A stretch of 64,000 nt of DNA from Pseudomonas sp. FP198. GTDB taxonomy: Bacteria > Pseudomonadota > Gammaproteobacteria > Pseudomonadales > Pseudomonadaceae. Positions 22,523-32,695 of this stretch are shown piece after piece. The position numbers and the translations under genes were made by a program. The stretch lies in NCBI RefSeq assembly GCF_030687895.1, contig NZ_CP117452.1, forward strand, positions 4,828,501-4,892,500, written 5' to 3'. How positions within the stretch are numbered: the stretch's first letter is position 1; every line of letters starts with the position of its first letter. Under the pieces are notes generated by a model that saw only the letters and a list, made by a program, of their open reading frames with translations, did no database searches and was not told the origin of the DNA.

Positions 22523-22567
22523 GCTCAACCTCAATCGGCGCCCTGTGCGCACGGGTCGCACATCATA

Positions 22568-22621
22568 CAAAAAAGCCCCGCGCCTGCGAACCCCGCTAAG
22601 CAGGACTCTGACAGGGGGCTC
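22568..22621 (-). terminator. Probable terminator after mlaB
   Basis: On the minus strand AGCCCC and GGGGCT enclose an inner CCTGC/GCAGG stem and are followed by TTTTTT. It lies in the gap between mlaB and ibaG and would partly separate mla from ibaG-murA. The nested stem is imperfect. Confidence 0.5.
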
Positions 22622-22636
22622 TTCCAGCGATGTGGG

Positions 22637-22954
22637 TCAGGGATGCGTCAACAGCTCGGTCAATTCGCTAACCTGGGCTATTTCGCGCATGTCTTCGGGC
22701 ATCCCGCGGATGCTCCACGTCTTGCCGGCGGCCCTGGCGTCGCGCATGAAGCACAGCAGCAGCGACAGGCCGACGCTGCTGGACTTCTGCACGCCCGAAC
22801 AGTCGATAACCAGCTCCGCAGACTTCGCGGACTTGATCAGCGCCTGGCCCTGCTTGCGCAAGCCCGGGCCGGTACGGTAATCCAGCATGCCGCTGAGCAG
22901 CAGCTCGCCGGCCTCGCTCAGGCGAACGGCCGATTCACTCACCGGCTCATTCAT
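22637..22954 (-). CDS. mlaB: STAS-domain protein MlaB
   Basis: Cytoplasmic STAS-domain subunit of the MlaFEDB complex, 105 residues; it stabilises and activates the MlaF ATPase. The STAS core includes ELVIDCSGVQKSSSVGLSLL, with the conserved serine and threonine-like positions. Start overlaps the mlaC stop by 4 nt (ATGA). The last gene of the mlaFEDCB operon. Confidence 0.88.
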   Translation of the reverse strand: MNEPVSESAVRLSEAGELLLSGMLDYRTGPGLRKQGQALIKSAKSAELVIDCSGVQKSSSVGLSLLLCFMRDARAAGKTWSIRGMPEDMREIAQVSELTELLTHP

Positions 22955-23604
22955 TGTTGCTGCTTCTCTTGGGCGTCTTCGGCAACTTCCTTGGCCTTGG
23001 CGACTTCACCGGCCCAACCGTTGATGGTCTTGTCCAGATCATTGCCATTGCGCTGCATCGCATCGGCGAACTGGTCACGGAACAACTTGCCGATGTTGAT
23101 GCCGTTGATGATCACGTTGCGTACTTTCCACTCGCCGTTGATTTTCTCGAGTGTGTAGGAAACCGGGTAAACGGCGCCATTGTTGCCCTTGACTGTCATG
23201 CCGACGCTGGTGCGCTCGCCTGACTCATCCTTGGCCGGGTCGACCGTGATGCCCTGGTTGTTGTACTCGAGCAAGGCGTTGCCGTAGAACTGGAACAGGC
23301 TGCGCTTGAAGTTTTCCTGGAAGCGGGTCATCTGCGCGGGCGTAGCCTTGCGTGAATACTTGACGGTCATGATGCTCTTGGAAATGCCGTCGGCATCCAC
23401 CACCGGCCCGACGATACGATTCAGGGATTCATAGAACGCGCCCGGGTCCTGCTTGTACTTTTCCTTGTTCGCCGACAGATCGGCCAACAATTGATCGGTG
23501 GTCGTCTTGATGATGTCGTGCGCCGAAGGCGCCGCCACGGCGTTGCCCATCAGCGGCAGCGCCGCCAGCAGGACCAGCAGGCTGCGTCGCAGGATAGAGA
23601 TCAT
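22951..23604 (-). CDS. mlaC: Periplasmic phospholipid-shuttle protein MlaC
   Basis: Periplasmic lipid carrier moving phospholipids between the outer-membrane MlaA complex and the inner-membrane MlaFEDB; 217 residues. A signal peptide (RRSLLVLLAALPLMGNAVA) ends near residue 24. The MlaC fold (Ttg2D/VacJ-partner) is recognisable from GVYPVSYTLEK-like strands around residues 140-165 and WKVRNVIINGINIGKLFRDQF. In Pseudomonas the system is also called Ttg2. Confidence 0.93.
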   Translation of the reverse strand: MISILRRSLLVLLAALPLMGNAVAAPSAHDIIKTTTDQLLADLSANKEKYKQDPGAFYESLNRIVGPVVDADGISKSIMTVKYSRKATPAQMTRFQENFKRSLFQFYGNALLEYNNQGITVDPAKDESGERTSVGMTVKGNNGAVYPVSYTLEKINGEWKVRNVIINGINIGKLFRDQFADAMQRNGNDLDKTINGWAGEVAKAKEVAEDAQEKQQQ

Positions 23605-23615
23605 TCAAAAGCTCC

Positions 23616-24083
23616 TCATTTGGCGTCTTTGCTAACGGTATTGAGCAGGAATTTACCGATCAGGTCCTCAAGCACCAGCGACGACTGCGTGTCGTGGATG
23701 GTCCCGCCATCCTTGAGCAGGGAGTCTTCCCCGCCCACGCTGATACCGATGTATTTCTCACCCAACAGCCCAGCCGTGAGGATAGATGCAGTGGAGTCAG
23801 TCGGCAGGTTATCCACGCGCTTTTCCAACTGCAGCGTCACCCGACCGGTGAAACTGTCGCGATCCAGATCGATTGCCGTGACCTTGCCGATGGTCACACC
23901 GGCCATGGTCACCTTGGCTCTGACAGTCAAACCGGCGATATTGTCAAAATAAGCATAAAGTTTATAAGTATCGGTGCTTGCGGTCGGCGCCAGTCCACTG
24001 ACCCGCAGGGCCAGCAACAGCAAAGCCAGGATGCCAGCCAGCAGGAAAAGGCCGACACCGATTTCCAGGGTGCGGTTTTGCAT
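23616..24083 (-). CDS. mlaD: MCE-domain protein MlaD
   Basis: Inner-membrane-anchored MCE protein of 155 residues forming the hexameric ring of the Mla complex. One N-terminal membrane helix (about residues 7-27) and one MCE domain starting near YAYFDNIAGLTVRAKV, with TAGLLGEKYIGI. TGATG overlap with mlaE (shared base 24083). Confidence 0.94.
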   Translation of the reverse strand: MQNRTLEIGVGLFLLAGILALLLLALRVSGLAPTASTDTYKLYAYFDNIAGLTVRAKVTMAGVTIGKVTAIDLDRDSFTGRVTLQLEKRVDNLPTDSTASILTAGLLGEKYIGISVGGEDSLLKDGGTIHDTQSSLVLEDLIGKFLLNTVSKDAK

Positions 24084-24880
24084 CAGAAATCTCCAAACAT
24101 CAAGGCGGTCAGAATAAAGTCAAGGCCCAGGACGGCCAACGAGGCGTATACCACGGTCTTGGTTGTGGCACGGCTGATCCCCTCTGACGTGGGCTCACAG
24201 TCATAACCTTGAAACACGGCGATCCAGGTCACCACGAAAGCGAATACGGCACTCTTGATCACACCGTTGAGCACATCGTCGAGAAAATCGACGCTGTTCT
24301 GCATGTTGGCCCAGTAGGAGCCTTCATAGACCCCCAGCCAATCGACGGCAACCCATGAGCCGCCCCAGATGCCTACGACACTGAAGATCATTGCCAGCAC
24401 CGGCAGGGAAATGAAGCCGGCCCACAAGCGCGGGGCAATGATGTACTTGAGCGGGTCGACACCGATCATTTCCAGGCTGGACAATTGCTCGGTGGACTTC
24501 ATGTTACCGATCTCGGCCGTCAACGCCGAACCGGCGCGCCCGGCAAACAGCAGCGCCGTGACTACGGGACCGAGCTCACGCAGCAAGGTCAGCGCAACCA
24601 TCTGCCCGACCGCCTGCTCCGAACCGTAGCTGGACAATATGCTGAAGCCCTGGAGCGCCAGGACCATGCCGATGAAAATCCCCGATACGACGATGATCAC
24701 CAGAGACATCACCCCCACCGAATGCAGTTGCTTGACCAGCAGGCCAAAACCGCCGCCGGTCGAACTGCGACCAAGCAAGGCATGCATCAGGAACAGCGAG
24801 GAACGCCCCAGTACCGCCACCACGTCGATGCCCGAGCGACCGAACAGGCGGACTCTTTCTATCAATGACTTCTTGCGCAT
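24083..24880 (-). CDS. mlaE: ABC permease MlaE
   Basis: Integral-membrane permease of the Mla phospholipid transporter, 265 residues, with five or six hydrophobic segments and the permease signature [19 protein letters not shown]. It also has [20 protein letters not shown]. The stop of mlaF and start of mlaE share one base, as do mlaE and mlaD, showing tight translational coupling. Confidence 0.95.
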   Translation of the reverse strand: MRKKSLIERVRLFGRSGIDVVAVLGRSSLFLMHALLGRSSTGGGFGLLVKQLHSVGVMSLVIIVVSGIFIGMVLALQGFSILSSYGSEQAVGQMVALTLLRELGPVVTALLFAGRAGSALTAEIGNMKSTEQLSSLEMIGVDPLKYIIAPRLWAGFISLPVLAMIFSVVGIWGGSWVAVDWLGVYEGSYWANMQNSVDFLDDVLNGVIKSAVFAFVVTWIAVFQGYDCEPTSEGISRATTKTVVYASLAVLGLDFILTALMFGDF

Positions 24881-25689
24881 CAGCGCTTCCCCAGCAGATC
24901 GGTACGGTAATCCGTGGCCGGAAAATGGAACGCCACCGGGCCGTCCGGATCACCTTTCATGAATTGGCGAATACGCGGGTTGTCCGAATCCTTCAACTCC
25001 TGGGGCGTGCCCTGCCCCAGCACCTGGCCATCGCCGACCACATAGATGTAGTCAGCGATGCTCGCGGTTTCGGCCAGGTCGTGGGACACCACGATACTGG
25101 TGATGCCCAGCGCATCGTTGAGCAAGCGGATCAGGCGCACCAGCACGCCCATGGCGATAGGGTCCTGCCCGACGAAGGGCTCGTCGTACATGAGGATCTG
25201 CGGATCGAGGGCAATCGCCCGAGCCAATGCGACCCGACGTTTCATGCCACCGGACAGTTCGTCCGGCATCAGTTCCAGGGCACCGCGCAGCCCGACTGCC
25301 TGCAATTTGAGCAGGACGATGTCGCGAATCATCTCTTCCGGCAGTTCCGTATGGACCCGCAGGGGAAACGCCACGTTTTCGAATACGTCGAGATCGGTAA
25401 ACAGCGCACCGCTCTGGAACAGCACGCCCATATGCTTGCGCGCATCGAACAGATCGCTGCGCGACAATTCTGGAAGATTCTGGCCGTTGACCCAGACTTC
25501 GCCGGCACTGGGACGCAATTGTGCCCCCATCAGGCGCAGCAGCGTGGTCTTGCCGCAGCCGGAAGGCCCCATGATGCCGGTCACCTTGCCGCGCGGGATG
25601 CGAATATCGATGTCATTGAAAATGCTGCGCGTCCCTCGCTTGAAGGACAGCCCCTTCAGCTCGACCGCGTAGGCGTTGTCGGCACTCAT
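24880..25689 (-). CDS. mlaF: ABC ATPase MlaF
   Basis: ATPase of the Mla phospholipid transport complex; 269 residues. Walker A is [11 protein letters not shown] near residue 41, the signature is [14 protein letters not shown], and Walker B is [15 protein letters not shown]. The C-terminal extension after about residue 245 fits the MlaF tail that contacts the neighbouring subunit. First gene of the operon mlaFEDCB, divergent from kdsD. Confidence 0.96.
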   Translation of the reverse strand: MSADNAYAVELKGLSFKRGTRSIFNDIDIRIPRGKVTGIMGPSGCGKTTLLRLMGAQLRPSAGEVWVNGQNLPELSRSDLFDARKHMGVLFQSGALFTDLDVFENVAFPLRVHTELPEEMIRDIVLLKLQAVGLRGALELMPDELSGGMKRRVALARAIALDPQILMYDEPFVGQDPIAMGVLVRLIRLLNDALGITSIVVSHDLAETASIADYIYVVGDGQVLGQGTPQELKDSDNPRIRQFMKGDPDGPVAFHFPATDYRTDLLGKR

Positions 25690-25922
25690 CTAAACTCCTT
25701 GCGATGCAGCCTCATATTCGGATGTCCCGGCCAGCCGACAAACGCCGGTAACGCCGGGCACACGAACCGGCGGCGAACTATATCACTGCAACGGCCAAGC
25801 GCCCAAGGCCGGCGCCCGCCCGTTAAGCCTCGCTTGAAGTAAAGCGTCACATTTCATGTCAGGCCTTGGGGCTACCCGAACAAAGCACGACGAACTAACG
25901 TGAGGGAATCGTTCATTGCCGG

Positions 25923-25928
25923 TATAAT
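25923..25928 (+). promoter_or_regulatory. -10 box of a likely kdsD promoter
   Basis: A perfect TATAAT at 25923-25928, 33 nt upstream of the kdsD ATG, with no good -35 match at the normal spacing. It is in the 272-bp gap between the divergent mlaF and kdsD genes, where nothing else was recognised. Confidence 0.5.
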
Positions 25929-25961
25929 CGCCGCCTTTTCATCGGGCTATACGATTTCGAC

Positions 25962-26936
25962 ATGAGACAATCCAGCGAACTGATTCAATCGGCACAACGT
26001 ACCCTCCGCCTCGAACTCGAAGCCGTGCAAGGTTTGCTGGCTCATATCGATGCTGATTTCGTACGGGCCTGCGAGATGATTCTGTCCAGCAAGGGCCGCG
26101 TGGTGGTGGTAGGCATGGGCAAATCCGGGCACATCGGCAACAAGATTGCCGCGACCCTGGCCAGCACCGGCACCCCGGCGTTTTTTGTCCACCCTGCCGA
26201 AGCCAGCCATGGTGACATGGGCATGATCACTCGGGACGACATCATCCTGGCATTGTCGAACTCCGGCTCCACCAATGAAATCGTTACCCTGCTGCCGTTG
26301 ATCAAGCGCCTGGGTATCCAGTTGATCAGTCTCACCGGCAATCCCGACTCGCCGCTGGCCAAGGCCGCCGAGGTGAACCTCAACGTGCATGTCGAACACG
26401 AAGCCTGCCCGCTGAACCTGGCCCCCACTTCTTCCACCACGGCGGCGCTGGTCATGGGCGACGCCCTGGCCGTGGCCTTGCTGGAAGCCAGGGGCTTCAC
26501 CGCCGAGGATTTCGCTTTCTCCCACCCCGGTGGCGCCCTGGGCCGCCGGCTGCTGCTCAAGGTCGAGAACGTGATGCACGCGGGGGAATCATTGCCGCAG
26601 ATACAGCGTGGCACGCTGCTCAAGGACGCCCTCATGGAAATGACCCGCAAGGGCCTGGGCATGACCGTTATCCTGGAGTCGGACGGCAGGCTCGCCGGGA
26701 TCTTCACCGACGGCGACCTGCGTCGCACCCTGGATCGCACCATCGATATCCACAGCACGACCATCGATGAGGTCATGACCCCACACGGCAAGACGGCCCG
26801 GGCAGAAATGCTTGCCGCCGAAGCCTTGAAGATCATGGAAGACCACAAGATCAGTGCCCTGGTGGTGGTCGACGACGAAAACCGCCCGGTGGGCGCCCTG
26901 AATATGCACGACTTGCTGCGTGCGGGAGTCATGTAA
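25962..26936 (+). CDS. kdsD: D-arabinose 5-phosphate isomerase
   Basis: Converts ribulose 5-phosphate to arabinose 5-phosphate, first step of Kdo synthesis for LPS; 324 residues. An N-terminal SIS domain (VVVVGMGKSGHIGNKIAA, then the SNSGSTNEIVTLLP loop) is followed by two CBS domains from about residue 205. The ATG at 25962 has no strong ribosome-binding site. It abuts kdsC (TAA then ATG). Confidence 0.95.
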   Translation: MRQSSELIQSAQRTLRLELEAVQGLLAHIDADFVRACEMILSSKGRVVVVGMGKSGHIGNKIAATLASTGTPAFFVHPAEASHGDMGMITRDDIILALSNSGSTNEIVTLLPLIKRLGIQLISLTGNPDSPLAKAAEVNLNVHVEHEACPLNLAPTSSTTAALVMGDALAVALLEARGFTAEDFAFSHPGGALGRRLLLKVENVMHAGESLPQIQRGTLLKDALMEMTRKGLGMTVILESDGRLAGIFTDGDLRRTLDRTIDIHSTTIDEVMTPHGKTARAEMLAAEALKIMEDHKISALVVVDDENRPVGALNMHDLLRAGVM

Positions 26937-27461
26937 ATGAGCACAGACCTGTTGCAACGCGGCAAGGCAATCAAACTGGCAGTGTTCGATGTGGATGGCG
27001 TGTTGACCGATGGCCGCCTGTATTTCCTCGAAGACGGCAGCGAATTCAAGACGTTCAACACCCTCGACGGCCAGGGCATCAAGATGCTGATGGCCACCGG
27101 CGTGCAGACCGCTATCATCAGCGGCCGCAAGACCCCGGTGGTCGAACGGCGCGCGAAGAACCTCGGCATCCCGCACCTTTATCAGGGCCGCGAAGACAAA
27201 TTGGTGGTGCTGGATGAACTCCTCGGCCAACTCAATCTAAGCTATGAGCAGGTCGCCTACCTCGGTGACGATCTGCCAGACCTTCCGGTGATTCGCCGCG
27301 TCGGCCTGGGCATGGCCGTGGCCAACGCGGCTGCCTTCGTACGCGAGCACGCCCATGGCGTTACCACGGCGAGGGGCGGCGAAGGCGCGGCCCGCGAATT
27401 CTGTGAACTGATCCTGCGTGCCCAGGGCCACCTCGAAGCGGCCAACGCCGCGTACCTGTGA
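26937..27461 (+). CDS. kdsC: Kdo-8-phosphate phosphatase
   Basis: HAD-superfamily phosphatase releasing Kdo from Kdo-8-phosphate; 174 residues. The HAD nucleophile motif FDVDGVLTDG is at residue 15, and motif IV-like DDLPDLPVI is near residue 110. No cap domain, as expected for the KdsC tetramer. It follows kdsD directly and precedes lptC by 7 nt. Confidence 0.95.
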   Translation: MSTDLLQRGKAIKLAVFDVDGVLTDGRLYFLEDGSEFKTFNTLDGQGIKMLMATGVQTAIISGRKTPVVERRAKNLGIPHLYQGREDKLVVLDELLGQLNLSYEQVAYLGDDLPDLPVIRRVGLGMAVANAAAFVREHAHGVTTARGGEGAAREFCELILRAQGHLEAANAAYL

Positions 27462-27468
27462 GCCACCT

Positions 27469-28041
27469 ATGCTAAGCAAGAAAATTCGCACCATCCTGGT
27501 GTTCGGCTGTATCGCCGCGATCTTCGCGGCGGTGGGCTACTGGAACATCAGCCCGGAACGCTTCCTCGACCAGCCCGCGGTCCAGGCGCCGGAGAACGAT
27601 ATCGACTGGTACGCGACCAACACGCACACCTTGCAGTACCTGCCTGACGGCAAGGTGCAGTATGAGATGACCTCGGACAAGGTCGACCACGTAAAGGCCA
27701 GCGACATCACGCTGGTCACCAAGCCGGACCTGAACATGTTCCGCGGCACGCCATTCCCGTGGCACGTACAAAGCGAACGCGCCGAGGTCAATCCCGGCGG
27801 CACCGAAGTGGAACTGATCGACTCGGTACGCGTGGCCCGGACCGACGAGAAGAACCGTACGACCATCATTACCAGTACCCGTATGACAGTCTTCCCGCAG
27901 CGCCAATATGCGCAGACCGAGCAACCCGTTAGAATCGACGGCGCCGGCGGCGTGTCGACCGGCACGGGAATGAAGGCCTATTTGAAGGAAAGCAGGATAC
28001 ACCTGCTATCGAACGTAAGAGGACAGTATGAAGCTCGCTAA
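27469..28041 (+). CDS. lptC: LPS export protein LptC
   Basis: Bitopic inner-membrane protein of 190 residues that passes LPS from the LptB2FG extractor to the LptA bridge. One N-terminal membrane helix (about residues 7-24, then a periplasmic beta-jellyroll). The ATG at 27469 (MLSKKIRTILV) is the family start; the upstream in-frame extension lies inside kdsC. It overlaps lptA by 14 nt. Confidence 0.92.
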   Translation: MLSKKIRTILVFGCIAAIFAAVGYWNISPERFLDQPAVQAPENDIDWYATNTHTLQYLPDGKVQYEMTSDKVDHVKASDITLVTKPDLNMFRGTPFPWHVQSERAEVNPGGTEVELIDSVRVARTDEKNRTTIITSTRMTVFPQRQYAQTEQPVRIDGAGGVSTGTGMKAYLKESRIHLLSNVRGQYEAR

Positions 28042-28576
28042 AACCCTCCCTATTTTGCTCAGTCTGGGCGCAGCACTGGGAAGCGCGAGCGCCTGGGCCC
28101 TCCCCACCGACCGCGACCAGCCTATCCGCATCCAGGCCGATGACGCGCAACTGGACGACAAGAACGGCGTCGCCACTTATAAAGGCGACGTGATCATCAC
28201 CCAGGGTTCGATGAAGGTCACCGGCAACACCGTGACCATCACCCGCACCCAGTCCGGCGACATCGACGTGGTCACCTCGGTAGGCAACCTGGCCTACTTC
28301 GAGCAAATGCAGACCGCGGGCGACACCAAGCCGGTCCAGGGTTATGGCGTCACCATCCAGTACCACGCCTCCCAGGACCGCGTCGTATTGATCGACCGCG
28401 CCAAGGTTGTCGACAAGGACAACAACGTGACCCAAGGCGAGAAAATCGTCTATGACACCAACAAGAAACTCGCCAGCGCCGGTCGCGCCACAGGCAGCAA
28501 GGTCACCGAATCGCGCCCGCGCATCGACATGGTGATCCAGCCGAAAAAGAAAACCGACGAGCAGAAGGCCCAGTAA
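28028..28576 (+). CDS. lptA: LPS periplasmic bridge protein LptA (LptH)
   Basis: Periplasmic beta-jellyroll protein of 182 residues that forms the LPS bridge to the outer membrane; the Pseudomonas ortholog is called LptH. The signal peptide ([19 protein letters not shown]) ends near residue 24. The family core [19 protein letters not shown] and the Q/G-rich strands follow. Start overlaps lptC and the stop overlaps lptB by 1 nt. Confidence 0.94.
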   Translation: MKLAKTLPILLSLGAALGSASAWALPTDRDQPIRIQADDAQLDDKNGVATYKGDVIITQGSMKVTGNTVTITRTQSGDIDVVTSVGNLAYFEQMQTAGDTKPVQGYGVTIQYHASQDRVVLIDRAKVVDKDNNVTQGEKIVYDTNKKLASAGRATGSKVTESRPRIDMVIQPKKKTDEQKAQ

Positions 28577-29301
28577 TGGCAACTCTGAAAGCTCAGCATC
28601 TGGCCAAGAGCTACAAGAACCGCCAAGTCGTGCGTGATGTCAGCCTGTCCATCGAAAGCGGCCAGATCGTTGGTCTGCTCGGCCCCAATGGCGCGGGCAA
28701 GACCACCTGCTTCTACATGATTGTCGGCCTGGTGCAGGCCGACCAGGGTCGCGTTCTGATCGATGACCTGGACGTCAGCCACCGGCCGATGCATGGCCGG
28801 GCAAAGGCTGGCATTGGCTACCTGCCACAGGAAGCGTCGATCTTTCGCAAGTTGTCGGTAGCCGACAACATCATGGCGATCCTGGAAACCCGCCAGGAGC
28901 TCGACAAGGCCGGCCGGCGCCAGGAGCTGGAAAGCCTTCTGCAGGAATTCCATATCAGCCACATTCGCGACAACCTGGGCATGAGTCTTTCCGGTGGCGA
29001 ACGTCGCCGCGTGGAGATCGCCCGCGCCCTGGCCACCGCGCCGAAATTCATCCTGCTGGATGAGCCGTTTGCCGGCGTGGACCCGATTTCGGTGGGTGAC
29101 ATCAAGCAGATCATCCATCACCTCAAGGCCAAGGGAATCGGTGTGCTGATCACTGACCACAACGTGCGCGAGACGCTGGATATCTGTGAAACCGCCTACA
29201 TCGTCAACGATGGCCAGCTGATCGCCGAGGGCGACTCTGCCACCATCCTGGCCAACGAACTGGTCAAGGAAGTGTACCTGGGCCATGAGTTCCGCCTTTA
29301 A
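28576..29301 (+). CDS. lptB: LPS export ABC ATPase LptB
   Basis: Cytoplasmic ATPase driving LPS extraction with LptF/LptG (not in the window); 241 residues. Walker [14 protein letters not shown], signature [15 protein letters not shown], Walker [14 protein letters not shown], and the H-loop [10 protein letters not shown] are all present. TAATG coupling to lptA. Confidence 0.97.
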   Translation: MATLKAQHLAKSYKNRQVVRDVSLSIESGQIVGLLGPNGAGKTTCFYMIVGLVQADQGRVLIDDLDVSHRPMHGRAKAGIGYLPQEASIFRKLSVADNIMAILETRQELDKAGRRQELESLLQEFHISHIRDNLGMSLSGGERRRVEIARALATAPKFILLDEPFAGVDPISVGDIKQIIHHLKAKGIGVLITDHNVRETLDICETAYIVNDGQLIAEGDSATILANELVKEVYLGHEFRL

Positions 29302-29381
29302 GCCGAAGGTGGCCTGGCGGATGCCCGGGCGCCCTCAATTAATTGAGATAGCCCCCTAGGCAAACACTTCAGTTTCAGGCA

Positions 29382-29387
29382 TATAAT
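29382..29387 (+). promoter_or_regulatory. -10 box of a possible rpoN promoter
   Basis: TATAAT at 29382-29387 in the 163-bp gap between lptB and rpoN, with no good -35. Downstream, the rpoN leader carries two GC hairpins: GGCGC-ttcg-GCGCC (about 29400-29413) and GGCGCA-TGTGCGCC (about 29425-29439). Their role is unknown. Confidence 0.4.
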
Positions 29388-29464
29388 TTGCTTAAGTTTG
29401 GCGCTTCGGCGCCCTGTAGTGGATGGCGCATGTGCGCCGGCGAATAAGGTGTTAAGCCCCAGCC

Positions 29465-30958
29465 ATGAAACCATCGCTAGTCTTGAGAATGGGCCAGCAG
29501 CTGACGATGACACCGCAGCTGCAACAGGCTATCCGCCTACTCCAATTGTCGACCCTGGACCTGCAACAGGAAATCCAGGAGGCCCTGGAGTCCAATCCGA
29601 TGCTCGAACGCCAGGAAGAAGGCGACGACTTCGATAACACCGACCCACTGGCCGACAACGTCGAGCAGAAAACCACTCCGGAAATACCGGAACCGTCCTA
29701 TCAGGAAGCCGCCCCGACGGTGGATAACCTCGAGGATGGGGAATGGAACGAACGCATTCCCAATGACCTGCCCGTGGACACGGCGTGGGAAGACGTCTAC
29801 CAGACCAGCGCCAGCAGCCTGCCAGGCGGTGACGACGACGAGTGGGACTTCACCACGCGCACCTCTGCCGGCGAAAGCCTGCAAAGCCATCTGCTGTGGC
29901 AGCTGAACCTGGCGCCAATGTCGGATACCGACCGCCTGATCGCGGTGACGTTGATCGATTGCATCAACAACCAGGGCTACCTGGACGAGACCCTCGAAGA
30001 AATCCTCGAAGCCTTTGACCCGGAACTCGATATCGAACTGGACGAGATCGAAGCCGTCCTGCACCGCATCCAGCAATTCGAACCCGCCGGTATTGGTGCT
30101 CGCAACCTAGGCGAGTGCCTGCTGCTGCAATTGCGCCAACTGCCCGCCAAGACGCCATGGCTGGCCGAAGCCAAGCGCCTGGTAACCGACTACATCGATC
30201 TGCTGGGCGGCCGCGACTACAGCCAATTGATGCGCCGGATGAAGCTCAAGGAAGATGAGCTGCGCCAGGTCATTGAGCTGGTACAGAGCCTGAATCCGCG
30301 CCCCGGCTCGCAAATCGAGTCCACCGAGCCCGAGTATGTCGTCCCCGATGTGATCGTGCGCAAGCACAACGATCGCTGGCTGGTGGAGCTGAACCAGGAA
30401 TCGGTGCCCAAGCTGCGGGTCAATGCCCAATACGCCGGTTTCGTGAAGCGCGCCGACACCAGCGCCGACAATACCTTCATGCGCAACCAGTTGCAGGAGG
30501 CGCGCTGGTTCATCAAGAGCCTGCAAAGCCGCAACGAAACCCTGATGAAAGTCGCCACCCAGATCGTCGAGCATCAGCGCGGCTTCCTGGAGTACGGCGA
30601 CGAAGCGATGAAACCGTTGGTCCTGCATGACATCGCCGAGGCGGTGGGCATGCACGAGTCGACGATTTCGAGGGTGACCACCCAGAAATTCATGCATACC
30701 CCAAGGGGCATCTATGAATTGAAATACTTTTTCTCCAGCCACGTCAGTACCTCCGAAGGCGGTGAATGCTCGTCCACGGCCATCCGCGCGATCATTAAAA
30801 AACTGGTCGCCGCGGAAAATCAGAAAAAGCCGTTGAGTGACAGCAAGATCGCTGGTTTACTGGAGGCACAAGGCATTCAGGTGGCCCGCCGTACCGTCGC
30901 CAAATACCGCGAATCCCTGGGAATCGCGCCTTCGAGCGAACGCAAGCGGTTGATGTAA
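29465..30958 (+). CDS. rpoN: RNA polymerase sigma-54 factor
   Basis: Alternative sigma factor for -24/-12 promoters that need AAA+ activators; 497 residues. Region I is Gln/Leu rich ([19 protein letters not shown]), region II is acidic (about residues 50-120), and region III holds the HTH and the C-terminal RpoN box [10 protein letters not shown]. Standard length for Pseudomonas. It heads the rpoN-hpf-ptsN-rapZ-ptsO cluster. Confidence 0.98.
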   Translation: MKPSLVLRMGQQLTMTPQLQQAIRLLQLSTLDLQQEIQEALESNPMLERQEEGDDFDNTDPLADNVEQKTTPEIPEPSYQEAAPTVDNLEDGEWNERIPNDLPVDTAWEDVYQTSASSLPGGDDDEWDFTTRTSAGESLQSHLLWQLNLAPMSDTDRLIAVTLIDCINNQGYLDETLEEILEAFDPELDIELDEIEAVLHRIQQFEPAGIGARNLGECLLLQLRQLPAKTPWLAEAKRLVTDYIDLLGGRDYSQLMRRMKLKEDELRQVIELVQSLNPRPGSQIESTEPEYVVPDVIVRKHNDRWLVELNQESVPKLRVNAQYAGFVKRADTSADNTFMRNQLQEARWFIKSLQSRNETLMKVATQIVEHQRGFLEYGDEAMKPLVLHDIAEAVGMHESTISRVTTQKFMHTPRGIYELKYFFSSHVSTSEGGECSSTAIRAIIKKLVAAENQKKPLSDSKIAGLLEAQGIQVARRTVAKYRESLGIAPSSERKRLM

Positions 30959-31034
30959 CAGGCCACGCCACAGCGTTCCAGTGGCAGGTATTTCTACCTG
31001 CCGCTTTATGCACTGGCAACGAAGGAGAAGCTGT

Positions 31035-31343
31035 ATGCAAGTCAACATCAGTGGACACCAACTGGAAGTGACCGAACCCCTGCGCACCTACATCGGCGAA
31101 AAGCTCGACCGATTGGAAAGGCATTTCGACAAGATCACCAACGTGCAAGTCACGATGAACGTCGAGAAGCTGCTGCAGAAAATCGAAGCCACGCTGCATA
31201 TCCCCGGCGGAGAAGTGGTTGCCAACGCAGAGCATTCAGACATGTATGCCGCGATTGACCTGCTGACCGACAAGCTGGATCGCCAACTCAAAAAGCATAA
31301 GGAAAAGACCCAGAGCCTCCTCCAGGGCGCAACCGGTCGTTAA
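31035..31343 (+). CDS. hpf: Ribosome hibernation promoting factor (short HPF)
   Basis: Small ribosome-binding protein of 102 residues that promotes 100S dimer formation in stationary phase. The sequence MQVNISGHQLEVTEPLRTYI with the basic C-terminal region is the short-HPF pattern (about 95-105 aa, no long-HPF extension). The ATG at 31035 follows GGAG; the upstream extension is unsupported. Confidence 0.92.
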   Translation: MQVNISGHQLEVTEPLRTYIGEKLDRLERHFDKITNVQVTMNVEKLLQKIEATLHIPGGEVVANAEHSDMYAAIDLLTDKLDRQLKKHKEKTQSLLQGATGR

Positions 31344-31355
31344 CCCCCCCAATCC

Positions 31356-31820
31356 ATGATCCGACTAGAATCCATCCTGACCCCCGGCCGTTCCCAAGTG
31401 AACGCGCCGGGTGGCAGTAAAAAGAAAGCCCTCGAACAAATCGCCAACCTGATCCACCGCGAAGTACCGGATCTGGAAATGCAGGATGTCTTCGAGGCGC
31501 TGGTTGCCCGTGAGAAACTCGGTTCCACCGGTTTTGGCAACGGCATCGCCATTCCCCATTGCCGCCTCAAGGGTTGTTCCGCGCCGATCAGTGCGCTGCT
31601 CCACCTTGAAGCCCCCATCGATTTCGACGCCATCGACGGCGCCCCGGTCGACCTGCTGTTCGTATTGCTGGTCCCGGAAGCGGCGACCGATGCGCACCTC
31701 GAGCTGCTGCGCCAGATCGCCAGCATGCTCGACCGCAAGGAAGTACGCGAAAAACTGCGCAGCGCCCCGAGCAACGAAGCCTTGTATCAGGTAGTCCTGG
31801 ACGAGCAGAACGGTCATTAA
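31356..31820 (+). CDS. ptsN: PTS EIIA nitrogen-regulatory protein
   Basis: EIIA-Ntr of the nitrogen phosphotransferase system, 154 residues. His68 in [12 protein letters not shown] is the likely phosphorylation site. It acts with EI-Ntr (PtsP, not in the window) and NPr (ptsO below) on potassium transport, PHA and nitrogen responses. 12 nt after hpf and 2 nt before rapZ. Confidence 0.95.
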   Translation: MIRLESILTPGRSQVNAPGGSKKKALEQIANLIHREVPDLEMQDVFEALVAREKLGSTGFGNGIAIPHCRLKGCSAPISALLHLEAPIDFDAIDGAPVDLLFVLLVPEAATDAHLELLRQIASMLDRKEVREKLRSAPSNEALYQVVLDEQNGH

Positions 31821-31822
31821 AC

Positions 31823-32680
31823 ATGCGCATGATCATCGTCAGTGGCCGCTCCGGCTCCGGTAAAAGCACGGCCCTTAACGTTCTTGAGGACAGTGGCTAC
31901 TATTGCATCGACAATTTGCCGGCCGGCCTGCTTCCACAACTGGCCGAGCGCGCCTTGATCCACACCGAGCTGGCGCAACCTTTGGTCGCCGTCTCGATCG
32001 ACGCGCGTAACCTGCCGAGCCATTTGTCGCGGTTTCCGGCGTTGCTTGAAGAAGTGCGCAGCCGGCATATCCAATGTGACGTGTTGTACCTCGACGCTGA
32101 CGAAGAAACACTGCTCAAGCGCTTCTCGGAAACCCGTCGACGCCACCCGTTGAGCAACGCCAGCCGCTCCCTGGCTGAAGCGATCCATGACGAGAGCCAA
32201 CTGCTGGGGCCGATTGCCGACCTGGCGGACCTGAAGGTCAACACCACCCACCTGAACCTGTACCAGTTGCGCGACACCATCAAGTTGCGCCTGCTGAACC
32301 AGCCGGAACCGGGTACGGCGTTCCTGGTGGAGTCGTTCGGCTTCAAGCGTGGCATGCCGGTGGATGCCGACCTGGTGTTTGATGTCCGCTGCCTGCCCAA
32401 CCCTTACTGGAAACCGGAACTGCGCGAGCAGTCGGGGCTTGACCAGTCGGTGATCGACTACCTGGCTGCCCAGCCGGATGTCGAGGAAATGTACCAGGAT
32501 ATCTCCAGCTACCTGCTCAAATGGCTGCCGCGTTTTGCCGCCAGCAACCGTGCCTATGTCACGATTGCCATCGGCTGCACCGGCGGTCATCACCGCTCCG
32601 TGTACCTGACCGAACGCCTGGGTCAGCTCCTGCAAAAGTCCCTGAAGAATGTCCAGGTTCGCCACCGCGACCTCAGCTAA
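31823..32680 (+). CDS. rapZ: RNase adapter protein RapZ
   Basis: ATPase-like RNA-binding adapter of 285 residues; in enterics it guides RNase E to the GlmZ sRNA and controls GlmS, while in Pseudomonas the target is less clear. The N-terminal P-loop is [12 protein letters not shown] (near residue 7) and the C-terminal RNA-binding domain carries [16 protein letters not shown]. Overlaps no neighbour but is spaced 2 nt from ptsN. Confidence 0.95.
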   Translation: MRMIIVSGRSGSGKSTALNVLEDSGYYCIDNLPAGLLPQLAERALIHTELAQPLVAVSIDARNLPSHLSRFPALLEEVRSRHIQCDVLYLDADEETLLKRFSETRRRHPLSNASRSLAEAIHDESQLLGPIADLADLKVNTTHLNLYQLRDTIKLRLLNQPEPGTAFLVESFGFKRGMPVDADLVFDVRCLPNPYWKPELREQSGLDQSVIDYLAAQPDVEEMYQDISSYLLKWLPRFAASNRAYVTIAIGCTGGHHRSVYLTERLGQLLQKSLKNVQVRHRDLS

Positions 32681-32695
32681 AGGATTCACATCGCG

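Noticed and set aside
25690-25961. Small RNA or riboswitch in the mlaF/kdsD gap
   Set aside because: Only a -10 box was recognised; no stable conserved-looking structure or known motif.
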